Shown piece after piece: positions 1-9,990 of a stretch of DNA of 64,000 bases. Under the pieces are notes generated by a model, which did no database searches, had not been told where the DNA came from, and was given only the letters and a program-made list of their open reading frames with translations. Each line of letters starts with the position of its first letter. The first letter of the stretch is position 1. The stretch is from Flavisolibacter longurius (GTDB taxonomy: Bacteria; Bacteroidota; Bacteroidia; Chitinophagales; Chitinophagaceae), in contig JACJGO010000025.1 of the NCBI GenBank assembly GCA_014163555.1, positions 1-64,000 of the forward strand, written 5' to 3'. The position numbers and the translations under genes are program-made.

Positions 1-111
1 TGCCATACCATCAAATCCGTCGAGAACCACTTGTGCCGGGTGCTTAATAAATACTACCACAACAAAAAACTCCTTATTCAACTATGCCAATACCCTTATA
101 CCCGTACCTAA
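1..111 (+). CDS. 3' end of a possible helix-turn-helix regulator (partial)
   Basis: An open frame enters from the left edge in frame 1 and stops with TAA at 109-111, giving 36 residues. The segment TIKSVENHLCRVLNK resembles the recognition helix of sigma-70 region 4 or LuxR-type HTH domains (compare the common form KTVENHL.RAL). The tail after it is short and lysine-rich, as is usual at the end of ECF sigma factors. The upstream part is outside the window, so the family is a guess from one helix, and it could be spurious. Confidence 0.4.
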   Translation, partial: CHTIKSVENHLCRVLNKYYHNKKLLIQLCQYPYTRT

Positions 112-127
112 TAAGTGAAAACAGTAT

Positions 128-156
128 AAGTCTCCCCTTCAGGGGGACAGGGGGAG
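128..156 (+). repeat. C-rich dispersed repeat, copy 1
   Basis: The sequence AAGTCTCCCCTTCAGGGGG continues into ACAGGGGGAG. Near-identical copies occur at 9703-9735 (reverse) and 9958-9990 (forward), and a variant at 36609-36634. The core CCCCTTCAGGGG is an imperfect palindrome. The other two forward/reverse copies sit at gene ends. Confidence 0.85.
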
Positions 157-285
157 AAATAAAGAATCCCCTGTAGAAACAGAGGATGTTGATTAGGACA
201 TTGCATACCCGGTTATGGCAATCGGGAAGCCTCTTTAATATTTTTTTCGGCAGTAAATCGGTTTTGGAAAGAAAAAATGGGTTTG

Positions 286-317
286 AAAAAAAAGTGCCCC
301 GCTAAGAATAGCAGGGC
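286..317 (-). terminator. rho-independent terminator of the hybrid sensor kinase
   Basis: On the minus strand a 9-bp stem (GCCCTGCTA with TAGCGGGGC, one T-G wobble) closes a 4-nt loop and is followed by eight T. It lies about 205 bases past the kinase stop codon at 523, with no gene between. Confidence 0.75.
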
Positions 318-522
318 TTCACCCTTAACCATACGAAACCAAGTTCTTGAATATTTTTAATCGGTCGATGTAGTGTTTCGATTGACAATGTAAAAATAGC
401 CTGCCCCTGTTTTATTTTCGATGGCCTTTCGGCGAAACCCAATAAACTATCGGTTCAAATAACAGACGTATCGCCAAAGTATAAAGTTGGCAGTAAGGGG
501 TATCAGGGCAACGAAGGTTTTG

Positions 523-2715
<2,193 letters not shown>

Positions 2716-2747
2716 GAAAGGCTGCCGAATATACAAAATTCAAATTT

Positions 2748-2942
2748 TCAGGAACCGGTTGGGCGTGAAGAAATTATAGAACGTTTGTAAAAGCGGATCA
2801 GGAAGTAGAGGCAAACCACGGAAACCAGCAGGCTTCCACCAATCACCCAGCCCCGTTTTTGGGTAATCACCTCGGTGAGGAAATAGTATTCACCCACGAT
2901 CAAAAGCGATAACAGCACAATAAAAACTACAAATCGTTTCAT
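2748..2942 (-). CDS. small two-helix membrane protein
   Basis: A 64-residue protein starting MKRFVVFIVLLSLLIVGEYY. Two hydrophobic helices (about residues 4-22 and 34-51) are joined by a short polar loop (TEVITQKRG), and the C-terminus is basic. The longer open frame begins at 3035, but the residues before Met at 2942 look non-coding. It lies 32 bases upstream of the hybrid kinase gene on the same strand and is probably cotranscribed. I recognise no family. It could be a small regulator of the kinase or an unrelated membrane protein. Confidence 0.6.
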   Translation of the reverse strand: MKRFVVFIVLLSLLIVGEYYFLTEVITQKRGWVIGGSLLVSVVCLYFLIRFYKRSIISSRPTGS

Positions 2943-3179
2943 GGTGTTTGTAAGAAAAATGGCAGTAACGGGTGCTGCCGCCTGTTCATTCTGTCGATTC
3001 CGGGTAACGAATAGATTCGGTCGCGGTTTTAACACAGGATACTAGTTTTGGTTGCGAACCAATATGGAAGCTGTAAAAGGGTTACGGATTGAATATGTTG
3101 CCTTTAACAGAAAGATATTGGTGAGTACAGGACGAAAATAGCAGTCGGCTTTCCGATGTTTTTAATTGTTAGGCTAAAT

Positions 3180-3202
3180 AAAAAAAGCCTTCGGCGAAGG
3201 CT
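3180..3202 (-). terminator. terminator of the LytTR regulator
   Basis: The minus strand reads AGCCTTCGCCGAAGGCT followed by a run of T. The stem is perfect. It is 188 bases past the stop of the LytTR gene, and the intervening space is filled by the repeat element at 3232-3387. Confidence 0.8.
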
Positions 3203-3231
3203 AGGTTTACTACGATGAACAAAGAAGGTAA

Positions 3232-3387
3232 ACGTGAGAGGTTGGACGTCAAACGTGAAAAAGGTATGAGTTCACAAGTTCACGGGTTCACTCGTTCACA
3301 AGTTAAAAACACACCAACAGCCTACAGTAAGTCAGATTGAAATTTTGATGATCTGCCGTTTCACGTCTGACATCTCACATTTGACGC
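3232..3387. repeat. inverted heptamer arrays with a nested octamer array
   Basis: Left arm 3232-3259 holds four 7-bp words (ACGTGAG, AGGTTGG, ACGTCAA, ACGTGAA). Right arm 3360-3387 read in reverse holds GCGTCAA, ATGTGAG, ATGTCAG, ACGTGAA. Between them, 3270-3301 is four 8-bp words with the core GTTCAC (GTTCACAA twice, GTTCACGG, GTTCACTC). The right arm ends two bases before the stop of the LytTR gene, so the unit sits between the stop codon and the terminator. Confidence 0.85.
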
Positions 3388-3389
3388 CT

Positions 3390-4085
3390 CTACAGCAGGT
3401 TCAACCGCTTGTTCAAATTTGCCTTATGCGTATCGGCAACGGGGATGGTCGTTTTGCCAATGGTGATGGTGCCTTCCTGGATAAAATCAATCTTATTGAT
3501 GGCAACAATATAACTGCGGTGCACCCGTAAGAATTTGCTGGCAGGAAGTTTTTCCTCGATGGATTTTAGGGTCGCATGCACCACATGAAACTTCTGCGGC
3601 GTGTGCACTTTTACATAATCGCCCATCGCCTCGAGAAACATAATATCGTCGATGGATATGCGTTTGAGCATGCCGTTGTCTTTCACAAACACAAAGCTCT
3701 GCTCTTCTATTTTGACTTCTTCTTTATTGCTGTCCAGTGTTTCCTGGGCTTTTTCCACGGCCTGCAGTAGGCGTGCCTGCGAAACCGGTTTTACCAGGTA
3801 ATCCACTACGTTCAGCTCAAAGGCTTCTACGGCGTAGTCTTTTTTTGCGGTGGTGAAAATGATGAGGGGTTTTTTGTTGCCCAGTTTTTTTATCAGGTCA
3901 ATACCGCTGATGTCAGGCATTTCGATATCCAGGAACAGAAGGTCAATCTGGTTTGCGCCTAACTGGTTGTAGGCTTCCATGGCATTGGCACATTCGGAAA
4001 CGATTTCCAACGACTGAATCTGGCTTACCAACTGTTTCAGCGCCATTCGGGCCATCTTATTATCATCAACAATTAAACACTTCAT
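3390..4085 (-). CDS. LytTR-family response regulator
   Basis: A 231-residue regulator. The N-terminal receiver begins MKCLIVDDNKMARMAL, with the acidic pocket DD, the phospho-Asp in LLFLDIEMPD and the conserved Lys in YLVKPV. The C-terminal LytTR DNA-binding domain follows from about residue 130 (FVFVKDNGMLKRI, then HRSYIVAINKID). ATG at 4085 was chosen because the receiver starts exactly there; the open frame extends to 4166 without recognisable sequence. LytTR regulators usually pair with a LytS-type histidine kinase, and none is adjacent here. The stop is directly followed by a word-repeat element. Confidence 0.95.
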   Translation of the reverse strand: MKCLIVDDNKMARMALKQLVSQIQSLEIVSECANAMEAYNQLGANQIDLLFLDIEMPDISGIDLIKKLGNKKPLIIFTTAKKDYAVEAFELNVVDYLVKPVSQARLLQAVEKAQETLDSNKEEVKIEEQSFVFVKDNGMLKRISIDDIMFLEAMGDYVKVHTPQKFHVVHATLKSIEEKLPASKFLRVHRSYIVAINKIDFIQEGTITIGKTTIPVADTHKANLNKRLNLL

Positions 4086-4316
4086 AGCTAAGGGGTATGA
4101 ACAAATATAGGAATAGAAGCGAAAAACCAAAAACCCAATAATCAAATGCAAAAGATTAAAAATCATTTTTATATGAAAGGTGCTGGGAGTATAGCAAGGA
4201 TCGTTTCAGGCTGAAGAAAACAATTCATCTTGCTGGCTCTTTTCCTAATTTCAATTTTGAATTCGCATTGGTCAGCAGCAGCAACGATTCTCAACCAAAA
4301 TACCTTGCAGGCAATT

Positions 4317-5951
4317 ATGAATAGTATCACGGGCAATCTGGTGGATTTGCACCAGCAAAAAATCTATCCTGCCGATATCAGTATCGATGGCGGCCGCATT
4401 GTGGCCATACACCCGGCAAGCCGGCCGGAGGGGAATTTGCCCTTCATTCTTCCGGGATTTGTCGATGCACATGTGCACATTGAAAGCTCGATGTTGATAC
4501 CATCCGAATTTGCCCGGCTGGCGGTTGTACATGGAACTGTAGCCACGGTTAGCGACCCGCATGAAATTGCCAATGTGTGCGGCAGCAAGGGCGTAGAGTT
4601 TATGATCGAAAATGGAAAGACTGTTCCGTTCAAGTTCAATTTTGGGGCACCCAGTTGTGTGCCGGCCACGGTGTTTGAAACCGCTGGTGCAGCACTTGAC
4701 AGTAAGGCTGTGGAAGACTTATTACACCGTGAGGATGTGCTTTACCTGAGCGAAATGATGAATTTTCCCGGTGTTCTGCATGGCGATACGGAGGTGATGA
4801 AAAAAATTGCTGCGGCAAAGAAATGGAACAAGCCGGTGGATGGTCATGCCCCGGGATTGCGGGGAGAAGCGGCAAAACAATACATTGATGCCGGCATCTC
4901 CACCGATCACGAATGTTTTACCGCAGAAGAAGCGCTGGACAAACTGCAGTATGGCATGAAAATCCTGATCCGCGAAGGCAGTGCTGCAAAAAACTTCGAT
5001 GCCCTGATTTCCTTGTTACAGGATCATCCCGACGCGATGATGTTTTGTACCGACGACATGCATCCCGACAGCCTGGTGTTGGGACATATCAACCGCCTGT
5101 GTGCAAGAGCCGTTGCCAGAGGCATTGATGTATTCAAGGTATTGCAGGCCGCCTGTGTCAATCCTGTAATGCATTACAAATTAAAAGTGGGCCTGTTGCG
5201 GCAGAACGATTTTGCAGATTTTATTCTGGTAAAAGACCTGGCCAACTTTGAAGTGCTGCAAACCTATATCAATGGCCAACTGGTAGCTGACAACGGAACG
5301 TCGCGGATTGAACGAAAGCCTTTACCGCTTGGTAGCGTGGTAAATAATTTTCACTGTCAGCCAAAGCTTCCGGCCGATTTTGCCGTGCCCTTTACCAACC
5401 AGGAAAAAATACCCGTGATTGAAGCACTCGACGGACAACTGATTACTAACCAGGTTTTTGCTGCGCCCAAAGTTGAAGCCGGAGACATTGTGTCCGACAC
5501 GGCTAACGATGTATTGAAAATTGTTGTGGTGAACCGTTATAAAAATGCTCCTGTAGCCAAAGGATTTATCCGGAATTTTGGATTGAAGGCAGGTGCTATT
5601 GCTTCTTCCGTGGCGCATGACTCGCACAACATTGTAGCCGTGGGTGTGGATGACGAAACCATCTGCCGCGCAGTGAACCTGGTCATTGAAAAGGAGGGAG
5701 GCGTGAGTTGTGTGGGTGATGAAAAAATGGTGGTTGCACTTCCGGTTGGTGGCCTCATGAGCACTGATGATGGCTACGTTGTTGCCAAGGACTATGCAGC
5801 CATCGACAAGGCCGCGAAAGCGCTGGGTAGTACATTGTCAGCGCCTTTTATGACGCTTTCCTTTATGGCCTTGCTGGTAATCCCGCACCTGAAACTCAGT
5901 GATCTTGGATTGTTTGATGGCGATTCGTTCCGGTTTGTAGAACCGCTTTAG
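4317..5951 (+). CDS. ade: adenine deaminase
   Basis: A 544-residue metal-dependent hydrolase of the amidohydrolase superfamily, converting adenine to hypoxanthine and ammonia in purine salvage. The metal motif HVHIESSM is in [13 protein letters not shown] near residue 57. A later His (DGHAPG) and the catalytic Asp region (CTDDMHPD) follow, and the C-terminal adenine-deaminase domain has [12 protein letters not shown]. The ATG at 4317 fits the family start ([12 protein letters not shown]). The open frame reaches 4230 but that stretch is not homologous. It is divergent from the LytTR gene. Confidence 0.95.
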   Translation: MNSITGNLVDLHQQKIYPADISIDGGRIVAIHPASRPEGNLPFILPGFVDAHVHIESSMLIPSEFARLAVVHGTVATVSDPHEIANVCGSKGVEFMIENGKTVPFKFNFGAPSCVPATVFETAGAALDSKAVEDLLHREDVLYLSEMMNFPGVLHGDTEVMKKIAAAKKWNKPVDGHAPGLRGEAAKQYIDAGISTDHECFTAEEALDKLQYGMKILIREGSAAKNFDALISLLQDHPDAMMFCTDDMHPDSLVLGHINRLCARAVARGIDVFKVLQAACVNPVMHYKLKVGLLRQNDFADFILVKDLANFEVLQTYINGQLVADNGTSRIERKPLPLGSVVNNFHCQPKLPADFAVPFTNQEKIPVIEALDGQLITNQVFAAPKVEAGDIVSDTANDVLKIVVVNRYKNAPVAKGFIRNFGLKAGAIASSVAHDSHNIVAVGVDDETICRAVNLVIEKEGGVSCVGDEKMVVALPVGGLMSTDDGYVVAKDYAAIDKAAKALGSTLSAPFMTLSFMALLVIPHLKLSDLGLFDGDSFRFVEPL

Positions 5952-6011
5952 CCGCATCGATGGCTGTTTCAAAGGTTATTGTATTGTAGTATATTTATAG
6001 AAACCAATACG

Positions 6012-6800
6012 ATGGCCGACAATTTCTTTTTGGTGCTGGCCGCCATTTTGTTGCTGCCGGTGATTCCTGCTTACATTATCTACAAATTTTTACCTGCCAG
6101 CGATACGGATGTCAGTGGTCCTTACAAAGGACTTTCGTTAAAACTGAAAGGTGCATTTGCCGGCTATTTTTTACTGGTAATCGTAGGGCTAGCGCTACAA
6201 TACACGGTGATGAATAACCGGCAGCAAAAAGAGATTGAAGCCCTGCAGCGGTACGTATCACAAAAAGACGCTTCCATCAGGCAATTGCAAGCGCAGATTG
6301 CAGCATCGGCCAATCCAGTGATCGACTGGCATATAAAAGGCATGGTGCAACCCGTGAAGGAGGGCACCCGCTTTTTTTACGATGATGGTACAACCCGTAA
6401 CGATCCTGATGGGAGTTTTGACCTGATCAAGCGGGCCATTGCCAAGGAAGGAAAGGCGTCCCCGCCCAAATGGGTTTGTGTATACAACAACAACACCGGC
6501 TTCCGGGTTGTTAGTCTGAACCGGGATGTCAATCATCCCGACATTGCCGCTTTCAACGTGGAGTTTGATGATCAGAAACACGAGATCAGGATCCAGCGTC
6601 CCATCGATATCAACAGCATGGAAAAGGACAGCATTGTAGCTGTAGCCAATTTCATTGAAAAGAACCCAGCATTGAAAGCGCAGGTGCAACAAATTGAACC
6701 GGCCCTGCTGCCAAAGGCAGATAAGATCAGGGAAGAACGACTACTGAACAAAGCAGCCTTGCAAAAACTTACCAATACGCAGCTTCAACGCAACCCGTAA
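6012..6800 (+). CDS. uncharacterised membrane-anchored coiled-coil protein
   Basis: A 262-residue protein with two membrane helices in the first 70 residues (LAAILLLPVIPAYIIYKFL and GYFLLVIVGLALQYTV), then a short coiled coil (QQKEIEALQRYVSQKDASIRQLQAQIA) and a soluble C-terminal domain (about 110-262). The domain has the pattern of a beta-rich fold with IDWHIKGMVQP and FFYDDGTTRNDPDG. I do not recognise the family. The ATG at 6012 follows a region without other starts. It lies 60 bases after ade on the same strand and converges on anmK. A GCCATTG/CAATGGC stem lies just past its stop. Confidence 0.75.
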   Translation: MADNFFLVLAAILLLPVIPAYIIYKFLPASDTDVSGPYKGLSLKLKGAFAGYFLLVIVGLALQYTVMNNRQQKEIEALQRYVSQKDASIRQLQAQIAASANPVIDWHIKGMVQPVKEGTRFFYDDGTTRNDPDGSFDLIKRAIAKEGKASPPKWVCVYNNNTGFRVVSLNRDVNHPDIAAFNVEFDDQKHEIRIQRPIDINSMEKDSIVAVANFIEKNPALKAQVQQIEPALLPKADKIREERLLNKAALQKLTNTQLQRNP

Positions 6801-6839
6801 AGCCATTGTCATTTGGTGATTGCCAATGGCCCATTGAGC

Positions 6840-7922
6840 TTACGCTTCCTGCCCTATCCATAAGGCGCCTCCAATGCTGTCACGCTGTGCCCCGGTAACC
6901 GACGAAAGAACAGTATATTCCTGCCGCCAGCGTAACACGCCGATAAAGGCCATGATCAGTGCTTCTTTGTATTGCACCAGGGCCGCATCCGGCACAACCA
7001 CCGAAACATTCAGTGGTGTCAGAGATTCCGTCAGGCGTTGAATCAGAAACGTATTGAAGGCACCACCACCAGTCACCAGCAGTTTGGCATCGGTAGCCTC
7101 AGGTACTTTTATGGCGGCTGTGATCTGTTGTACGATATGCTCAACATAAGTTCGCAAAGCATCGGCAGTGGAAAGGCCGAAGGATTCTACCAGCGGGAAC
7201 ACTTCGTCGGTACCAAACTGGTTGGCCAGTGATTTCGGGTAGGCCTGACCGTAATATGGAAGGTTGTTTAACTGTTGCAACAGATCATCCTGTATCTGGC
7301 CGCTGCTGGCCAGGCTGCCACCGGCATCATATTCCTTTCCCTCTTTTGCTACAAGCATGTTCAGTACACGGTTGGCGGGACAAATGTCATAGGCAATGTA
7401 GGCATCACCGTTTTTGAACGAAAGATTGGCAATGCCACCAAGGTTCAAATAATAATCGTAGTCTTTGAGCAGATATTTTTCGCCAATGGGTACAATGGGA
7501 GCACCCTGCCCGCCAAAGGCCACATCAAGGGCCCGAAGATCGCTTACCACCGGCAGTCCGGTTTCGGCAGCAATGGCAGCGCCATCGCCAATTTGCGCCG
7601 TCATCTTCGGCGGTACATGAAAGGTTGTATGCCCATGCGAAGCAATCAGTCCTACTTTGAATTGCAGGTTATGAGCCTCCACAAACCGAAGCACTTCTTT
7701 TCCCAGGTAATGTCCATATTCGGTGTGCAATAGGTGGTAGTCCAATGCAGGCAACGAAGTGGCCATTTGAAGCTTTTGTTTCCATTGGTCGGTGTACGGA
7801 TAACAGTCGGCCGCCACGATCTCGAAATTCCAGGCGCCACTCTGGTGAAAAAACTCGGCAAACACAATATCCAATCCATCCAGCGAACTTCCGCTCATCA
7901 GGCCAATAGCTCTGTATAACAT
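6840..7922 (-). CDS. anmK: anhydro-N-acetylmuramic acid kinase
   Basis: A 360-residue kinase that cleaves and phosphorylates 1,6-anhydro-MurNAc to MurNAc-6-phosphate in cell-wall recycling. The N-terminus has the nucleotide motif GLMSGSSLDGLDIV, and the middle has the sugar-site region ASHGHTTFHVPP, GDGAAIAAETGLPVVSDLR and LNLGGIANLS. Near the C-terminus VTGGGAFNTFL is the second nucleotide motif. Length matches the family. It is divergent from upp, with 56 bases between starts. Confidence 0.96.
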   Translation of the reverse strand: MLYRAIGLMSGSSLDGLDIVFAEFFHQSGAWNFEIVAADCYPYTDQWKQKLQMATSLPALDYHLLHTEYGHYLGKEVLRFVEAHNLQFKVGLIASHGHTTFHVPPKMTAQIGDGAAIAAETGLPVVSDLRALDVAFGGQGAPIVPIGEKYLLKDYDYYLNLGGIANLSFKNGDAYIAYDICPANRVLNMLVAKEGKEYDAGGSLASSGQIQDDLLQQLNNLPYYGQAYPKSLANQFGTDEVFPLVESFGLSTADALRTYVEHIVQQITAAIKVPEATDAKLLVTGGGAFNTFLIQRLTESLTPLNVSVVVPDAALVQYKEALIMAFIGVLRWRQEYTVLSSVTGAQRDSIGGALWIGQEA

Positions 7923-7949
7923 AATTTCTGATTTCTGATTTTCGAACTC

Positions 7950-7958
7950 TAATTTCGC
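7950..7958 (+). promoter_or_regulatory. candidate -7 box for upp
   Basis: TAATTTCGC matches the Bacteroidota -7 consensus TAnnTTTG with one change and lies 20 bases before the upp start. The sequence just upstream (7924 onwards) is built of 7-bp words (ATTTCTG twice, then ATTTTCG), so a small word array occupies the place of the -33 element. Confidence 0.45.
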
Positions 7959-7978
7959 GAAGGTAGAAATTCAAAGCA

Positions 7979-8629
7979 ATGGTGATCAATCTAAGCAAAG
8001 AACATTCGCTGGTAAGCAATTGGGTAGCAGAGTTGCGTGACGTAACCATCCAAGGCGACCGGATGCGTTTCCGGCGCAACCTGGAACGAATTGGTGAAGT
8101 GGCTGCTTTTGAAATCAGCCGCCGGTTGCCTTACGTGGAAAAAGAAATTCAAACCCCCTTGGGTACCGCCGTTTGCGAAGTGCTGGAAGAGCAGCCGGTA
8201 CTCACCACCATCCTGCGAGCCGGCCTTGCCCTGCACAATGGCCTGCTCAGTTATTTTGACAAAGCCGACAATGCCTTTGTATCAGCATACCGCAAGCACA
8301 GGCCTGATGGCAGCTTTGAGATCATGCTCGAATATCTTTCCTGCCCCGAAATTGAAGGCCGTACGCTGATCATCTCTGACCCCATGCTTGCCACCGGTGC
8401 TTCGCTGGTAAAAACAATCGAATACCTGAAAGAAGAAGGAACTCCCAAGTCCATTCACATTGTTACGGCCATTGCCTGCACGGTAGGCATTGAATTTTTG
8501 CGCCTGCATGTTCCGGAGGCCACAATCTGGTGTGGCGCCATCGATGACGAATTGACAGCAAAGGGTTATATCGTTCCCGGATTGGGCGATGCCGGCGATC
8601 TGGCATTTGGAACAAAAGTTCAGTCCTGA
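7979..8629 (+). CDS. upp: uracil phosphoribosyltransferase
   Basis: A 216-residue enzyme making UMP from uracil and PRPP. The PRPP-binding loop is ISDPMLATGASL (about residues 126-137). The uracil-site segment near the C-terminus is GYIVPGLGDAGDLAFGT. The dimer region TILRAGLALHNGLLSYF is typical. Length is as expected. It is a pyrimidine-salvage gene next to the cell-wall recycling kinase, with no evident operon. Confidence 0.96.
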   Translation: MVINLSKEHSLVSNWVAELRDVTIQGDRMRFRRNLERIGEVAAFEISRRLPYVEKEIQTPLGTAVCEVLEEQPVLTTILRAGLALHNGLLSYFDKADNAFVSAYRKHRPDGSFEIMLEYLSCPEIEGRTLIISDPMLATGASLVKTIEYLKEEGTPKSIHIVTAIACTVGIEFLRLHVPEATIWCGAIDDELTAKGYIVPGLGDAGDLAFGTKVQS

Positions 8630-8691
8630 CAAAATAATTCTTCCGAATCAGCACTTTTTTTCCTTAATTTACTCTCACTTTCGTATCACAA

Positions 8692-9702
8692 ATGAGAAAA
8701 ACTGTCTGCTTTATCGTGCTTATTGCTGTGTGGAAATTGGCAAGTGCCCAGGATCCCAACTTCTCACAGTTCTTTGCTTCGCCGCTAACCCTGAACCCTG
8801 CTTTGACAGGTAAATTCGATGGTGTGATCCGCGTGGCGGGGAACTATCGTAACCAGTGGCCAACTATCAACAATGCCTTTACCACTTATACGGCTTCCCT
8901 GGATGCCGGCATCTTAAAAAACAACATTCCGCAGTTCGACCAGTTTGGTGTGGGTGTGCTGGCCTTTTCCGACAAAAGCGGCAACGGCGCCCTGCAGAAT
9001 AATTTCCTTGGAATTTCTACAGCGTATCACAAAGCGCTGGATGAAAACGGCTACAATCAGTTTGGGCTGGGCTTCCAGGGAACCTTTGTCAGCAAAACAC
9101 TTAACGTAAACGGCCTTCATTTTGAAGACATGCTGCGATCGGATGGCTTTACCGGTATTACAACCGAATCATTTTCCAGTTCCAGCATGAACGTTTCTTA
9201 CTTTGACCTGAACGTAGGGATGTTGTTCAACGGTTCAACCGATGGTTCCAACAACTATTATGTGGGGGCCTCCATGTATCATATCACCCGCCCAAAAGAA
9301 ACCTTCCAGGAAGGAAATTATATCAAAGACCCCAGGGTAACCCTGCAGGCCGGTGGTATGCTTCCCCTGGCTGAAGACAATGCCGTTCACTTCAGCGCCA
9401 TTCACAGCCGGCAGGCCGGTGCCGTGAATACAGTGTTTGGCGGTGCGTATATGCTGAACTTGAACAACGATCCGGAGCGGATCACCAATCTTTATCTCGG
9501 TAGCTGGTTTCGTCTCGGCGATGCAGCCATTCCATACATCGGCCTGGAAATTGGCTCACTGCGATTTGGTGGCAGTTACGATGTGAATACGTCTTCACTG
9601 AAGCCGGGGTCGAACATGCGTGGCGGGGCTGAGTTCTCGCTGATCTATGTAAAACAGCCAAGCGATCCGTATGCGAAAAAGCTGAACTGTCCGAAGTTTT
9701 AA
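8692..9702 (+). CDS. type IX secretion system membrane protein, PorP/SprF family
   Basis: A 336-residue outer-membrane beta-barrel protein. A signal peptide (MRKTVCFIVLIAVWKLASAQ) is followed by the family hallmark DPNFSQFFASPLTLNPALTG and repeated beta-strand patterns rich in aromatic residues. In known systems these proteins anchor type IX secretion or gliding partners, often a neighbouring gene with a C-terminal gliding-type domain. No such partner is adjacent here, so this is an orphan copy. Its stop codon is immediately followed by a C-rich repeat. Confidence 0.95.
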   Translation: MRKTVCFIVLIAVWKLASAQDPNFSQFFASPLTLNPALTGKFDGVIRVAGNYRNQWPTINNAFTTYTASLDAGILKNNIPQFDQFGVGVLAFSDKSGNGALQNNFLGISTAYHKALDENGYNQFGLGFQGTFVSKTLNVNGLHFEDMLRSDGFTGITTESFSSSSMNVSYFDLNVGMLFNGSTDGSNNYYVGASMYHITRPKETFQEGNYIKDPRVTLQAGGMLPLAEDNAVHFSAIHSRQAGAVNTVFGGAYMLNLNNDPERITNLYLGSWFRLGDAAIPYIGLEIGSLRFGGSYDVNTSSLKPGSNMRGGAEFSLIYVKQPSDPYAKKLNCPKF

Positions 9703-9735
9703 GCTCCCCCCTGTCTCCCTGAAGGGGAGACTTAG
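9703..9735 (-). repeat. C-rich dispersed repeat, copy 2 (inverted)
   Basis: This begins on the base after the PorP/SprF stop codon. Read in reverse it is CTAAGTCTCCCCTTCAGGG followed by AGACAGGGGGGAG, one base different from copies 1 and 3. With the forward copy at 9958-9990 it forms an inverted pair around 220 bases of non-coding DNA. Confidence 0.85.
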
Positions 9736-9763
9736 GTTTAATAAACTGTTTTTCTTCTATCAT

Positions 9764-9780
9764 TTTTTTAGCAATACTTT
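9764..9780. repeat. 17-bp sequence shared with the four-helix-bundle cassette
   Basis: TTTTTTAGCAATACTTT occurs here and again at 20387-20403, where it runs into the stop codon of the four-helix-bundle gene. Here no gene remains, so this may be the remnant of a similar cassette. Confidence 0.6.
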
Positions 9781-9790
9781 TCTACTAATA

Positions 9791-9821
9791 AAAAATGCCT
9801 GTTCAAAGAGCAGGCATTTTT
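9791..9821. terminator. bidirectional terminator between PorP/SprF and the DASS carrier genes
   Basis: AAAAATGCCTG and CAGGCATTTTT form an 11-bp stem with a 9-nt loop, with A/T runs on both sides. It lies between two convergent genes and can serve both. Confidence 0.85.
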
Positions 9822-9957
9822 CTTTCTGTACTAAGCTGAAGTGCTACTATGAATCTTCCGTTGCGTCAAACGTTTGTACGGCTTGTAATTCTATTCAGCA
9901 AAAAGGCAAATACAGTCTGTTGTAAGAAGTATTGAAAACACAAAAGGTTTTATCGAT

Positions 9958-9990
9958 CTAAGTCTCCCCTTCAGGGGGACAGGGGGAAAA
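9958..9990 (+). repeat. C-rich dispersed repeat, copy 3, supplying a stop codon
   Basis: CTAAGTCTCCCCTTCAGGGG continues into GACAGGGGGAAAA. The last codons and the TGA stop (9971-9973) of the DASS carrier lie inside it; its C-terminal residues FPLSP are repeat-encoded. Confidence 0.85.

Larger units (their letters stand above)
112..522. other. intergenic region with C-rich repeat and terminator
   Basis: About 410 bases without a convincing gene. It holds one copy of the C-rich dispersed repeat (128-156) and a terminator for the sensor kinase (286-317). The remaining A/T-rich sequence shows no ORF or RNA structure that I can support. Confidence 0.6.

Noticed and set aside
3270-3301. A mini CRISPR array
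   Set aside because: Words are 7-8 bp with no spacers, and no cas gene is nearby.
6801-6839. A terminator between the coiled-coil membrane protein gene and anmK
   Set aside because: GCCATTG and CAATGGC can pair, but the loop is long and there is no T run.
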